DNA from: Streptomyces changanensis
GTDB taxonomy: Bacteria; Actinomycetota; Actinomycetes; Streptomycetales; Streptomycetaceae
Length of the DNA stretch: 64,000 nucleotides
Reading direction: 5' to 3'
Assembly (NCBI RefSeq): GCF_024600715.1
Contig: NZ_CP102332.1
Coordinates: forward strand, 3,162,001-3,226,000
Each line of letters starts with the position of its first letter. Position 1 is the first letter of the stretch. Below, one piece after another: positions 13,929 to 23,114 of the stretch. The notes beneath the pieces were generated by a model. The model did no database searches, was not told the origin of the DNA, and was given only the letters and a program-made list of their open reading frames with translations. The position numbers were made by a program, and so were the translations under genes.

Positions 13929-14038
13929 ATCGGGGTGTCGGGATCGCCGCGCGTAGACCAGGGCGCGGTGGGGCCGGTCCCCCGGATGTCAAGGCGGGGA
14001 GTCTCCGGGGGGAGACATCGAATGACCGGGGGAACGCT

Positions 14039-14947
14039 ATGCACATTCAGGATTCGCATGGGCAGGCGCGGACCGCGCACACCGTCGGCGGACTGACCGC
14101 GACCGGCGCGACCAACGGAGCCGGGGGGCCCGCGGGGTCCACGGGACCGGGCGGGGTCGGCGGGTCGGGGGTCCCGGGCGTACCCGGGGTACCGGGCGGC
14201 GTGCCGGGCCGGGCCGGCGCCGTCAGCGGTGTCGGGGTGACCGGCGTCGCCGGGGCCTCCGGGCACACCGCGCGGCCGGCACCGCTCCGCGTGGACGCCC
14301 AGCGCAACCTCGAACACGTCCTGCGCGCGGCGCGCGAGGTGTTCGGCGAGCTGGGCTACGGCGCGCCCATGGAGGACGTCGCGCGCCGCGCCCGCGTCGG
14401 GGTCGGGACGGTCTACCGACGCTTCCCGAGCAAGGACGTACTGGTCCGCCGCATAGCCCAGGAGGAGACGGCCCGGCTCACCGAGCAGGCCAGGACCGCC
14501 CTGGGCCAGGAGGACGAGCCCTGGTCGGCGCTCTCCCGCTTCCTGCGCACGTCCGTCGCCTCCGGCGCCGGCAGGCTGCTGCCGCCGCAGGTCCTGCGCG
14601 TGGGCGTCGACGTGGAGGAGGTGCCCGCCGCGGCCACGCCGGAGGACGCCCGCGTACCGCACCAGCGCGGCGCCTCCCCCCAGCCCGGACTGCGGGTCGT
14701 CACGCCGCGCGCGATACCGGCGGCCGAGCTCGACGACGCCGGCGTCTCGGAGCTGTTGGAGGTCGTCGGCCGGCTGGTCAACCGCGCCCGGGAAGCCGGC
14801 GAGCTGCGCCGGGACGTGACGGTCGCGGACGTGCTGCTCGTCATCGCCACGGCGGCACCGTCCCTGCCGGACGCCGCCCAGCAGAGCGCCGCCTCCGCGA
14901 GGCTCCTCGAGATCCTGCTGGAGGGCCTGCGCTCGCGCCGCGCGTAA
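14039..14947 (+). CDS. atrA: TetR-family regulator, probable AtrA
   Basis: 302 residues, long for TetR because of a Gly/Ala/Pro-rich N-terminal arm (about 10-80; GVPGVPGVPGG-type repeats). The TetR DNA-binding domain is at about 85-130: LEHVLRAAREVFGELGYG, then MEDVARRARVGVGTVYRRF. The rest is the helical ligand-binding domain. AtrA of S. coelicolor (SCO4118, as I remember) lies divergent from an ndh gene exactly as here and activates actII-ORF4; orthology rests on this synteny and family, not on alignment. ATG 14039 has GGGGGAAC upstream. A perfect hairpin follows the stop. Confidence 0.72.
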   Translation: MHIQDSHGQARTAHTVGGLTATGATNGAGGPAGSTGPGGVGGSGVPGVPGVPGGVPGRAGAVSGVGVTGVAGASGHTARPAPLRVDAQRNLEHVLRAAREVFGELGYGAPMEDVARRARVGVGTVYRRFPSKDVLVRRIAQEETARLTEQARTALGQEDEPWSALSRFLRTSVASGAGRLLPPQVLRVGVDVEEVPAAATPEDARVPHQRGASPQPGLRVVTPRAIPAAELDDAGVSELLEVVGRLVNRAREAGELRRDVTVADVLLVIATAAPSLPDAAQQSAASARLLEILLEGLRSRRA

Positions 14948-14961
14948 CGGGCGAGCGTACT

Positions 14962-14993
14962 CCGAACACCCGCCCGCAGGTGCGGGTGTTCGG
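14962..14993 (+). terminator. Terminator after atrA
   Basis: Perfect 12-bp stem, CCGAACACCCGC (14962-14973) with GCGGGTGTTCGG (14982-14993), eight-base loop, 15 nt after the stop codon. Confidence 0.75.
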
Positions 14994-15010
14994 AAGGTCT
15001 CCCCGGATGA

Positions 15011-17230
15011 GTGGATGATCCGCTCGGGGCGACGGCACCCTCCGCCCGCTGTGGCACGCTGGGACGGTTTTCCGGTCTGAGCAGGGGTACGGGGGCGGTC
15101 GGGTTGCACGGTGACGGTCGCGACGAGCCGTTCGGCGGTGACGCCCTCGGAGCGGCCGGCGAACGGCGCCCCGCACAGGTCCCCAGCCAGGGCGGCCGCG
15201 CGTCGCGCCACCGCGCACCGGACGGCGGCCACGGCATCCCCGCGCAGCGGGACCGCGACCACACGCGGCCGGCCGGCGACTCCCTCCTGCCGCCACCGGT
15301 GGAGCTGCCCCCGTCCGACGCCGAACTCGTCCAGCTCATGCGCGGCGGTGACGACTCGGCGTACGAGGAGCTGTTCCGCCGCCACTCCGCGGCGGTACGC
15401 AGGTACGCGCGCACCTGCTGCCGTGACCAGCACACGGCGGACGACCTCACCGCGGAGGTCTTCGCCCGTACCCTCCAGGCCGTGCGGCGCGGCGCCGGCC
15501 CGGAGCAGGCCGTCCGGGCGTACCTGCTGACGACCGTCCGGCACGTCGCCGCCGCGTGGACGAAGACCGCCAAGCGCGAGCAGCTCGTCGAGGACTTCGG
15601 CCTGTTCGCGACGCAGGCGGCCCGCGCCTCGGAACTGACCGCCGCCGGCACCGACGAGCTCGGCGCCGACGTCCGGGCCATGCGGGAGGCCGAGCAGTCC
15701 CTCGCCGTGCGGGCGTTCCGCTCGCTGCCCGAGCGGTGGCAGGCCGTGCTCTGGCACACGACCGTCGAGGAGGAATCACCGAGCGAGGTGGCACCCCTGT
15801 TCGGGCTGACGCCCAACGCCACCGCGGTCCTGGCCAGTCGCGCCCGCGAGGGGCTGAAGCAGGCCTACCTCCAGGCGCACGTCAGCCGGGCCCTCACCAC
15901 GGGCGGCGACTGCGCCCGGTACGCCGACCGGCTCGGCGCGTACGCCCGGGGCGGCCTGCGCATGCGGGCGGAGCGGGGGCTGCGCCGGCACCTGGAGGAG
16001 TGTGTGCGCTGCCGGCTGGCCGCCGGAGAGCTGGCCCAGGTCAACGCCGGCATTCCGGCGCTGCTGCCCGTCGCCGTCATCGGCTGGTTCGCCGCCGGCT
16101 ACTCGCTGGAGGCGGCGGGCCTCGTCGCCGGAGGCGCGGTCGGCGCCGGGGCCGGGGCCGGGGCGGCGGGTGCGGGGGCCGGTGCGGGTGGTGCTGCGGC
16201 GGGTGGTGCGGGTGCCGGGGCTGCCGGGGCGGGTACCGGTGGTGCGGGTGGTGCTGCGGCGGGTGGTGCAGGCGCCGGGGCGGGTGCGGGTGGTGCTGCG
16301 GATGGGGGCGTGGCCGGGGCCGGGGCCTGGGCCGGGACCGCAACGGGAGGCGGGGCGGGTGGGGGTGGGGGGGCCGGGGGGGCCGCCGGAGGACTGGGCG
16401 CTCCCGCCAAGGCCGGGGCCGCCGCCGCCATGGCCGTCGCGGCCACCGCGGGACTCGTCTGGGCACTGTCCGGCGGCCCCCGGCCCGCTTCCGCGCCCGA
16501 CGCCCGGCCACCGGTGGCCCAGCCGGTCGTCCCGCGACCCACGCTCACGCCGCCCGTGTCGTCACCGGCGTCCGAGCCACCGGCCTCTCCCCGGCCCGTG
16601 GACCCGCCCGAGCCGACGCCCCCTCCCGCGCCCGAACCGACGGCCGCGGCCAAGGCGGCGCCGACTCCGGCACCCGCCCGCAGCGCACCCCGGCCCGCCG
16701 CGCCCCCTGCCCCGACGGAGGCGTCGACGCCCCCGGCCGCCTCCCCCGTTCCCACACCCGTGCCCGTGCCCGTGCCACCGCCCGCGCCCGCCACCTACCG
16801 GGTGGGTCGGCTCGCTTTCGACGTACTCGGTGACCACACACGGCCCGAACTGCGGCTGGGCGGCTCCAGCTGGGTGTGGCAGCGTCACGGCATGTCCATC
16901 GGTGGCACCTGGTACGAGCAGGGCATCACGGTGCACCCCCGCTCCTCGGTGGTGGTCGACCTGAACCGGCGGTGCTCCACGTACGCGGCATTCGTCGGCG
17001 TCGACGACATGACGAGTGGACTCGGGTCCGTGCGGTTCTCCGTCTACGCGGACGGGGCGCGGCTCTGGCGCTCCCCCGTCGTCGACGGCGGCGACCCGGC
17101 GGTGCCGGTACGCGTCGGTATCGCGGGCCGCACATCGATCCGGCTCGTCACCGAGCCGAGCAGGCCGTTCGGGGCGGTCGGGCTCGCCGACTGGGCGGAC
17201 GCCCGCATCACCTGCGCGGACGGCGACTGA
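15011..17230 (+). CDS. ECF sigma factor fused to zinc finger, membrane segment and NPCBM-like domain
   Basis: 739 residues. Sigma region 2 is at about 115-185 (DDLTAEVFARTLQAV) and region 4 at about 225-290 (LPERWQAVLWH, LFGLTPNATAVLASRAREGL). A zf-HC2-like element follows at 300-335 (C301, then HLEECVRCR). Then come a hydrophobic patch (345-365), an Ala/Gly-only stretch (365-460), a likely transmembrane helix (about 463-480), a Pro-rich wall-spanning linker (485-595) and a C-terminal NPCBM-type module (597-739; TYRVGRLAFDVLG, YAAFVGVDD). The topology suggests a membrane-tethered sigma factor with an outside sensor that may bind wall or sugar. No separate anti-sigma gene is adjacent. Streptomyces ECF groups with such tails are known, I believe. 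GTG 15011 start; residues 1-95 are low complexity and the true start could be later. Confidence 0.85.
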   Translation: MDDPLGATAPSARCGTLGRFSGLSRGTGAVGLHGDGRDEPFGGDALGAAGERRPAQVPSQGGRASRHRAPDGGHGIPAQRDRDHTRPAGDSLLPPPVELPPSDAELVQLMRGGDDSAYEELFRRHSAAVRRYARTCCRDQHTADDLTAEVFARTLQAVRRGAGPEQAVRAYLLTTVRHVAAAWTKTAKREQLVEDFGLFATQAARASELTAAGTDELGADVRAMREAEQSLAVRAFRSLPERWQAVLWHTTVEEESPSEVAPLFGLTPNATAVLASRAREGLKQAYLQAHVSRALTTGGDCARYADRLGAYARGGLRMRAERGLRRHLEECVRCRLAAGELAQVNAGIPALLPVAVIGWFAAGYSLEAAGLVAGGAVGAGAGAGAAGAGAGAGGAAAGGAGAGAAGAGTGGAGGAAAGGAGAGAGAGGAADGGVAGAGAWAGTATGGGAGGGGGAGGAAGGLGAPAKAGAAAAMAVAATAGLVWALSGGPRPASAPDARPPVAQPVVPRPTLTPPVSSPASEPPASPRPVDPPEPTPPPAPEPTAAAKAAPTPAPARSAPRPAAPPAPTEASTPPAASPVPTPVPVPVPPPAPATYRVGRLAFDVLGDHTRPELRLGGSSWVWQRHGMSIGGTWYEQGITVHPRSSVVVDLNRRCSTYAAFVGVDDMTSGLGSVRFSVYADGARLWRSPVVDGGDPAVPVRVGIAGRTSIRLVTEPSRPFGAVGLADWADARITCADGD
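16129..16400 (+). repeat. Ala/Gly-coding low-complexity repeats in the sigma factor gene
   Basis: Imperfect GGTGCGGGTGGTGCTGC and GGGGCCGGGGCC type repeats encode about 90 residues that are almost only Ala and Gly. The reading frame is kept open. Length is likely to vary between strains by slippage. Confidence 0.7.
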
Positions 17231-17488
17231 CGGCGTCCGACGGAAGCCGAGGGACCGAGAGCGCCGAGGGGAACGGGCCGAGTGGGGGTTTCCGGGCGCG
17301 CTGGGACGGGACCGGGGTCGGGGCCTTCGGGACGGAACGGACCGGGACGGGGGCCCCGGGAGGGGCTGGGACGGGCTGGGGGCGGCGTGGGCGTGGAGAC
17401 CCCCGGGGCGGGGCGTCCGGCGGACACGCCATGCTGTGCTCGGCGGCCCGACCAGCCGTCAGACCACCGTGAGCACCAGGGGGACCCC
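17231..17488 (+). other. Intergenic region before the 184-residue protein
   Basis: About 260 nt of G-rich sequence with GGGACGGG-like repeats. No gene and no clear promoter hexamers seen. An AGGGGGA ribosome site ends it. Confidence 0.5.
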
Positions 17489-18043
17489 ATGGAACACGAC
17501 ACCCCGGCCGCCCCGGCCGCCCCAGCCGTCCGCGTCAAGGTCGTCGAGGACGACCTCTTCGGACCCGTCACCGTCTCGCTGGACCTCGGTGCGGGGGTCG
17601 TCGTCGTCCACGGCGACGCCGTCCCGCGTGTCGAGCTCCGCCGGGACGCGGCCGTCTCCGCCATCGACGAGCACGTTCCCGTCGGCACGCGCGACGGGGC
17701 GTCGCTCACGCTCGTCGTCGACGGTTCCGCGGTGCCGATCCGGCCCGGCAAGGGCCGGTTGACGAGGCACTCGTTCCGGGTGGACGTGCCGTACGCGGAG
17801 GTCGTCTACCGGCTGGTGCCCGACTCGTTGGCGGGCAGTCGGCTGCTGCGGGGCGGGGAGCCGATCGGCGAGTTCACCTCCGACGGTGACGGGGCCGTCC
17901 TCGTCGAGTGGCGGGACGGCGTCGGTGTGCGGGCCGTCGAAGTGGGGCTCGGGTACGCCCTCGCGGCGGCGTTCGGCACCGGGGCGGGGCCGATGTGGCT
18001 GCTGGTCCTGGAGGCGCTCGGGGACCTGATCACCCCGGGCTGA
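17489..18043 (+). CDS. Unknown 184-residue protein
   Basis: I do not recognise a family. No signal peptide; a short Ala/Pro N-terminus leads into a beta-rich body with alternating hydrophobic residues (VRVKVVEDDLFGPVTVSL, GASLTLVVDGSAVPI) and a hydrophobic C-terminal helix (YALAAAFGTGAGPMWLLVLEALGDLI). ATG 17489 has AGGGGGA six bases upstream; an in-frame extension to 17282 is low complexity and rejected. It lies between the sigma-fusion gene and a convergent asparagine-synthase-like gene. Codon use matches the neighbours. Confidence 0.75.
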   Translation: MEHDTPAAPAAPAVRVKVVEDDLFGPVTVSLDLGAGVVVVHGDAVPRVELRRDAAVSAIDEHVPVGTRDGASLTLVVDGSAVPIRPGKGRLTRHSFRVDVPYAEVVYRLVPDSLAGSRLLRGGEPIGEFTSDGDGAVLVEWRDGVGVRAVEVGLGYALAAAFGTGAGPMWLLVLEALGDLITPG

Positions 18044-18482
18044 GGGCTGACCCTCGGCGCCCGCCACCGACGGCCCTGTGCGGGGCGCCGCGCCCGGAGC
18101 CGTACCGCGCAGCACGCGTGTCGTACGGGGCTACCGGCGTCCGCTGTCACTGGGCACCGCCCCGACACCGGCCCCCGCACCACCGGCCACCACCGCCGGC
18201 ACCCGCCGCGCGCCACCGCCGGCCATCCACCGCCGTTGACCCGCCCCGCGCCACCGCCCGCCAGGCACCGCCGGCCGGGCCCGCCGGCCACCACCGCCGC
18301 GCGCCGGTCGGCCGTCGCCTGCCTCGGCAACGCCCGGGTCGCCCCGGTCACGTACCGCTCCGCCCCGTCTCCCCGCGCCCATCGCCACGGCCGCCCGGCC
18401 CCCGGGACCGGGGCATCCCGGGGCACCCACGACGCCCAGGACACCCACGGCGACCGGGGCACCCGCGGCGCCCCGCCAGGGG
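18044..18482. other. Convergent intergenic region, no gene
   Basis: 439 nt rich in CACCGCCGG-type repeats between two convergent genes. A small hairpin (GAGGG 18042-18046, CCCTC 18051-18055) overlaps the stop of the plus-strand gene. I see no coding region or RNA gene. Confidence 0.5.
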
Positions 18483-20603
18483 TTACGAGCGGAGGGTCGG
18501 GCGGGACGGCACGCCCGCGGCGACCGCGCGGCGGCGGGGCGCGGCGGTGCCGGACCAGCAGGTGCCGCGGCGGGCGACGAGGCGGTGGAGCCACAGCTCG
18601 GTGGAGACCAGGTCGGCGATGCCGTCGAGGGGGACGGGTTCGCCGTCGGCGGCGGCGCGCAGGGCGGTGCGGACGACCCGGGCCTCGATGAGCCCGGCGT
18701 CGGCGAGGAGCGGGGCCTCGAAGAGGGCGAGGAGCTGCGGGAGGGCGACGCGGAGCCCGGCGCGTACCGCGGCCTGGGACGGGGCGTGGGTGGGGGCGCC
18801 CCAGCCGGGTGGCAGGTCGTGGATGCCGGTGCCGGCGAGGACGGCGCGCAGGACGTCGGCGCGGGCGCCGGGGCGTACGCGCAGGGATTCGGGGAGGTCG
18901 CGGCAGGCGCGGACGACCTGGTTGTCGAAGAACGGGGCGTGCAGGCGTTGGCTGCGGACCTCGGCGGCCTGTTCGAGGACGCGGTGGTCGGCGGCGTGGC
19001 GGGCGAGGGCGGCGCGGGCGCGGGCCTCGCCGGGGCGTTGGACGGAGGTGGGGCGGGTCGCTGCCTGGTGGAGGCGAACCGATACTTCTGCGAGCGCCTC
19101 GCCGGTGAGCCAGCGGGCGGCCGGGCCGGGCCGGGTCCAGGTGAGGGCGGCGAGGGAGGCGTCGAGGGGGCCCTCGGGGTTGCCGTCGCCGGTGGCGAGG
19201 GCGCGGTTGGCTTCGAGGAGGCGGCCTGCGGCGGCTTCGAGTCCGGCGCGGTAGGGGGTGCGGGCGAGTCTGCGGGCGGCCCGGTAGACGGTGATGGGGA
19301 CGAGGAGGGAGCCGGCGGTGGGACCGCTGGCGCGGGCGAGGGCGGTGACGGGGCGCAGCAGGTGGCGGCGTCTGCGGTCCATGAGGAGGTCGGCGAGGCG
19401 GGCCGGGTGGGCGTCGAGGACCTGGCGGGCGCCGTGGCCGGTGAGGTGGTCGGCGCTACCCGCGGCGAGGCGGCGGCGGTGGCGGGCCGCGGTGACGAGG
19501 GCGGGGCCGGGTTCGTCGGTGAGGGGGATGTCGAGGTCGGCGTAGGGGAGGGCTTCGTCGTCGGCGGCGACGACGACGTGGTGGAGGCGGGGGTTCTCGG
19601 CGAGGGCGTGGGCGCGTTCGAGTTCGGCGGTGTGGCCGGGTTCGCGGGCGCCGGCGGTGAGGTCGTTGAAGGTGACGGCGAGGAGGCGTTCGCCGGCGCC
19701 GGCGCCGCCGTGGCCGGTGATGGTGCCGGGGACGCCGGGGAGGCCCGCGGCGAGGAGGGCGAGGGTGCTGGAGGCGCTGCCGCCGGAGAGGTCGGCGCCG
19801 ATGCCGGGGGCGGGGGCGTGGCCGCGGGCGGCGCGGCGGTCGGCGGGGCCCATGCCGGGGACGGGTCCGGGGTCGGGCGGTGGGGTGGCGGGGGCGTGGC
19901 GGGGGGCGGTGAGGCGGGCGCGGACGGCTTCGACGAGGGCGTCGCGGACGGCTTCGACGGCGTGGTCGGGGTCGAGTTGGGGCGCGGCGACGGCGAGGGA
20001 GGCGACGGGTTCGTAGCCGGTGATCTCGCGGGAGCCCTCGCGCAGGACGAGGGCGTGGCCGGGGGGGACGCGTCTGACGCCGGCGTAGGGGGTGGAGTCG
20101 CGGAGCGCTTCGGGGGTTTCGGGGCAGGCGAGGAGCGCGGCGAGGTGGCCGATGTCGAGTTGGGCCTCGATGAGGTCGGCGAGGGGGAGTGCGGCGGTGG
20201 CGTAGGCGGTGCCGTTGGCCCAGGGGGTGTGGAAGACGGGGCGGGCGCCGGCGAGGTCGGCGGCGATGGTGATGCGGCGGCCGGTCTGGACGACGGCGGT
20301 GTAGCTGCCGGGCCAGGCGGTGAGGTGGCGCAGGGCGCCGCCGCGGGCGGCGAAGAGGCCGACCTTGAGTTCCTCGTCGGTGGCGGCGCAGCAGCCGAGG
20401 ACGGCTAGGCGGGTGTCGGGGGCGACGCTGACGACGCGCACTTCGTCGGGGCGCCAGTCGCCGACGGCCCAGAGGGGGTCGGGGTCGCCCCAGAGGAGGT
20501 GGCCGCCGACGGGTTGCATGGTGGCGGTGTCGTCGGAGGCGGTGACGGCGCCGACCGTGCCGAAGCTCGCGGCGATACTGCTCCACCCCACCAGCCAGCG
20601 CAT
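18483..20603 (-). CDS. Orphan asparagine-synthase/lasso-cyclase-like protein
   Basis: 706 residues. The N-terminal part (about 1-210) resembles the Ntn-type glutaminase half of AsnB but lacks the catalytic Cys2 (starts MRWLVGWSS). The C-terminal part resembles the ATP-dependent synthetase half, as in lasso-peptide macrolactam synthetases (McjC/LasC). The ATP pyrophosphate loop SGGxDS is here GADLSGGSASSTLALL, with Ala in place of Asp. No precursor peptide, leader peptidase (B) or RRE gene is nearby. It therefore looks like a family member with a different or lost activity. ATG 20603 has GGAGG seven bases upstream, which decides the start over GTG 20615. Confidence 0.75.
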   Translation of the reverse strand: MRWLVGWSSIAASFGTVGAVTASDDTATMQPVGGHLLWGDPDPLWAVGDWRPDEVRVVSVAPDTRLAVLGCCAATDEELKVGLFAARGGALRHLTAWPGSYTAVVQTGRRITIAADLAGARPVFHTPWANGTAYATAALPLADLIEAQLDIGHLAALLACPETPEALRDSTPYAGVRRVPPGHALVLREGSREITGYEPVASLAVAAPQLDPDHAVEAVRDALVEAVRARLTAPRHAPATPPPDPGPVPGMGPADRRAARGHAPAPGIGADLSGGSASSTLALLAAGLPGVPGTITGHGGAGAGERLLAVTFNDLTAGAREPGHTAELERAHALAENPRLHHVVVAADDEALPYADLDIPLTDEPGPALVTAARHRRRLAAGSADHLTGHGARQVLDAHPARLADLLMDRRRRHLLRPVTALARASGPTAGSLLVPITVYRAARRLARTPYRAGLEAAAGRLLEANRALATGDGNPEGPLDASLAALTWTRPGPAARWLTGEALAEVSVRLHQAATRPTSVQRPGEARARAALARHAADHRVLEQAAEVRSQRLHAPFFDNQVVRACRDLPESLRVRPGARADVLRAVLAGTGIHDLPPGWGAPTHAPSQAAVRAGLRVALPQLLALFEAPLLADAGLIEARVVRTALRAAADGEPVPLDGIADLVSTELWLHRLVARRGTCWSGTAAPRRRAVAAGVPSRPTLRS

Positions 20604-21309
20604 CGCCGCCTCCACAGCCTGTGGACATCTTCAGCCACTCGGGTCCGCTCGTCGTGTGCCGCTGGGGCGCGGCTGGTGCGACGAGGGGTGCCGATGACAG
20701 ACATGCTGCCACGACAACAGGCGCACAGGAGGTCGTCCGGGCGGCGCGTACGCAAACGGGAACGCGCCCCTGGCAATTGGCGGAGCGGTGGGGACGTGTC
20801 GGTGCGGGGCGGTCAACTCCCTTCGGCTGACGGTGGATTCGTCAAGTCCGGCCGCCCACAGGAGGGTTGGGCCGCGTGGACGATGGGCATCATTCAGCCA
20901 ATCTCCGTGCCCGCCGGTGCCCGCGCGCGCTGTCGGTCCGGGTCCGGTTCGCCTCGGCGTGGTCCGGTCCGGGGGGCGCTGCTCGCCCCCCGGTCCGGTC
21001 CGCCGCCCGCGGGGAATGAGGCGACGGTGTCCCCCAGCCCGCTGGTTCCCGCCCAGCGGGCCGACCCACGCGGCACCATGGAAGCGCTCTCCCGGCGGGA
21101 GGGGGCAGAGCGCACGGACGGGCGCACGGCCACACGGCGGGGGCACGGCGGCGGGTGCGCGGCGCACGCCAACCTCCCGTACGCACAACAATCCCGCCAT
21201 AGGGAACACCGCCTCTTAACGGTGGGGATGCGGCGAACTACGCTGGGTTTACGAATGCCGCGCGCCTATGCCTGGCAGCGCGGCGGCCGTCTGGGTCGAG
21301 GGGTGGCGC
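20604..21309. other. Long divergent intergenic region
   Basis: 706 nt without a convincing gene, holding the promoters of two divergent genes. For the plus gene, -35 TTAACG (21216-21221) and -10 TACGCT (21239-21244) with a 17-bp spacer are plausible. The middle (20920-21180) has GGTCCGGTCC-type repeats. Open frames here have atypical composition and no ribosome sites. Confidence 0.5.
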
Positions 21310-23001
21310 ATGTCCAGGGAGCTACGCGGACCGAACGAGAAGCTCGGCACCGTTCTCGCCCTCGCCGGCATCAGTAACGCCGGCCTGGCCCGGCGCGTCA
21401 ACGACCTGGGCGCGCAGCGCGGTCTGACCCTGCGGTACGACAAGACGTCGGTGGCCCGGTGGGTGTCGAAGGGCATGATCCCGCAGGGTGCCGCGCCGCA
21501 TCTGATCGCCGCCGCGATCGGCCAGAAGCTGGGCCGGCCGGTGCCGCTGCACGAGATCGGCCTGGCGGACGCGGATCCTGCGCCGGAGGTGGGGTTGGCC
21601 TTCCCGCGGGACGTGGGCGAGGCCGTGCGGTCGGCGACGGAGCTGTACCGGCTGGACCTGGCGGGTCGGCGGGCGGGTGGGGGCGGCATCTGGCAGTCCC
21701 TGGCGGGTTCGTTCGCGGTGAGCGCGTACGCGGTGCCGGCGTCGCGGTGGCTGATCGCCCCGGCCGACCCGTCGGTGGAGCGGCACGTCCCGCGCGCGGA
21801 CGGCCCGGCCCCGAAGCCCGGCACGACCGCCCCCGGCACCACGGCGGCGGCCGGCACCGCGGCAGCGCCCGGCACGCCCGGCGCCGGGTCCGTACCCGGC
21901 ACCCGCGGCGACACTCCGTCCGCCCCGCCCGCGTCCGGCGCGGGGCCGGGGGCCCCGGAGGCCCCGGGCGCCACCGCCCCGAAGACCACCGCCCCGGTGC
22001 CCTCCGCCCCGGTGCCCTCCGCCGCCGCCCGGCCCGTCGCGTCCGTCACGGTGGTCGAGGAGCTGCCGCCGGACGGTGGCCACGCGCGCGTGGGCCACAG
22101 CGACGTGGCGAAGCTGCGGGAGGCCGCCGAGGACGCCCGCCGCTGGGACTCCAAGTACGGCGGCGGGGACTGGCGCTCGTCGATGGTGCCGGAGTGCCTG
22201 CGCGTCGACGCGGCGCCGCTGCTGCTGGGCTCGTACTCCGACGAGGTGGGGCGGGCCCTGTTCGGGGCGACCGCCGAGCTCACGCGGCTGGCCGGGTGGA
22301 TGGCCTTCGACACCGGCCAGCAGGAGGCCGCCCAGCGGTACTACATCCAGGCGCTGCGCCTGGCGCGGGCCGCCGCGGACGTGCCGCTCGGCGGGTACGT
22401 CCTGGCGTCGATGTCGCTGCAGGCCACCTACCGGGGCTTCGCCGACGAGGGCGTCGACCTGGCGCAGGCGGCCCTGGAGCGCAACCGCGGACTGGCCACG
22501 GCCCGCACGATGTCGTTCTTCCGGCTGGTGGAGGCGCGCGCCCACGCCAAGGCCGGGGACGCGGCGGCGGCCGGGGCGGCGCTGAAGGCCGCCGAGGGGT
22601 GGCTGGAGCGCTCCCGGGAGGGCGACGCCGACCCGTCCTGGCTCGGCTTCTACTCGTACGACCGGTTCGCCGCCGACGCCGCCGAGTGCTACCGCGACCT
22701 GAAGGCCCCCCGCCAGGTGCGGCGCTTCACCGAGCAGGCGCTGTCGCGGCCGACGGAGGAGTACGTGCGCTCGCACGGCCTGCGGCTGGTGGTGAGCGCC
22801 GTCGCCGAACTGGAGTCGGGGAACCTCGACGCGGCCTGCGCGGCGGGCACGCGCGCGGTGGAGGTCGCCGGGCGGATCTCGTCGGCGCGGACCACCGAGT
22901 ACGTGCGCGACCTGCTGCACCGACTGGAGCCGTACGGGGACGAGCCGCGCGTCGCGGAGCTGCGCGAGCGCGCCCGGCCGCTGCTGACGACCCCGGCGTA
23001 G
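21310..23001 (+). CDS. HTH-TPR developmental regulator (sporulation-associated family)
   Basis: 563 residues. The N-terminal region (about 1-90) is a helix-turn-helix-like module conserved in streptomycetes ([51 protein letters not shown]). Residues 165-260 are an Ala/Pro/Thr-rich linker. The C-terminal half (about 270-560) is helical with TPR-like repeats ([17 protein letters not shown]). The same layout occurs in the Streptomyces family annotated as sporulation-associated or NsdA-like, and in S. coelicolor I recall SCO4114 at this position. Likely a regulator of differentiation or antibiotic production. ATG 21310 was chosen because conserved sequence begins there ([11 protein letters not shown]). 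Confidence 0.75.
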   Translation: MSRELRGPNEKLGTVLALAGISNAGLARRVNDLGAQRGLTLRYDKTSVARWVSKGMIPQGAAPHLIAAAIGQKLGRPVPLHEIGLADADPAPEVGLAFPRDVGEAVRSATELYRLDLAGRRAGGGGIWQSLAGSFAVSAYAVPASRWLIAPADPSVERHVPRADGPAPKPGTTAPGTTAAAGTAAAPGTPGAGSVPGTRGDTPSAPPASGAGPGAPEAPGATAPKTTAPVPSAPVPSAAARPVASVTVVEELPPDGGHARVGHSDVAKLREAAEDARRWDSKYGGGDWRSSMVPECLRVDAAPLLLGSYSDEVGRALFGATAELTRLAGWMAFDTGQQEAAQRYYIQALRLARAAADVPLGGYVLASMSLQATYRGFADEGVDLAQAALERNRGLATARTMSFFRLVEARAHAKAGDAAAAGAALKAAEGWLERSREGDADPSWLGFYSYDRFAADAAECYRDLKAPRQVRRFTEQALSRPTEEYVRSHGLRLVVSAVAELESGNLDAACAAGTRAVEVAGRISSARTTEYVRDLLHRLEPYGDEPRVAELRERARPLLTTPA

Positions 23002-23114
23002 GGCGGCGGGACAGGGCGCACCACCTGGCGTGATCCATCTCCCACCGCCGCGCGGACCTGGTTTAACGGCGTTGTCAGCGGGCCAGTGCACTATCGGGGT
23101 GGGAGGTGGCACAG

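Noticed and set aside
18585..20408. 607-codon Gly/Ala/Val-rich plus-strand frame
   Set aside because: Exact antisense shadow of the asparagine-synthase-like gene; near-monotonous composition.
18483..21309. Lasso-peptide gene cluster
   Set aside because: Only a cyclase-like protein is present, with a changed ATP loop. No precursor, B1/B2 or transporter gene was found beside it.
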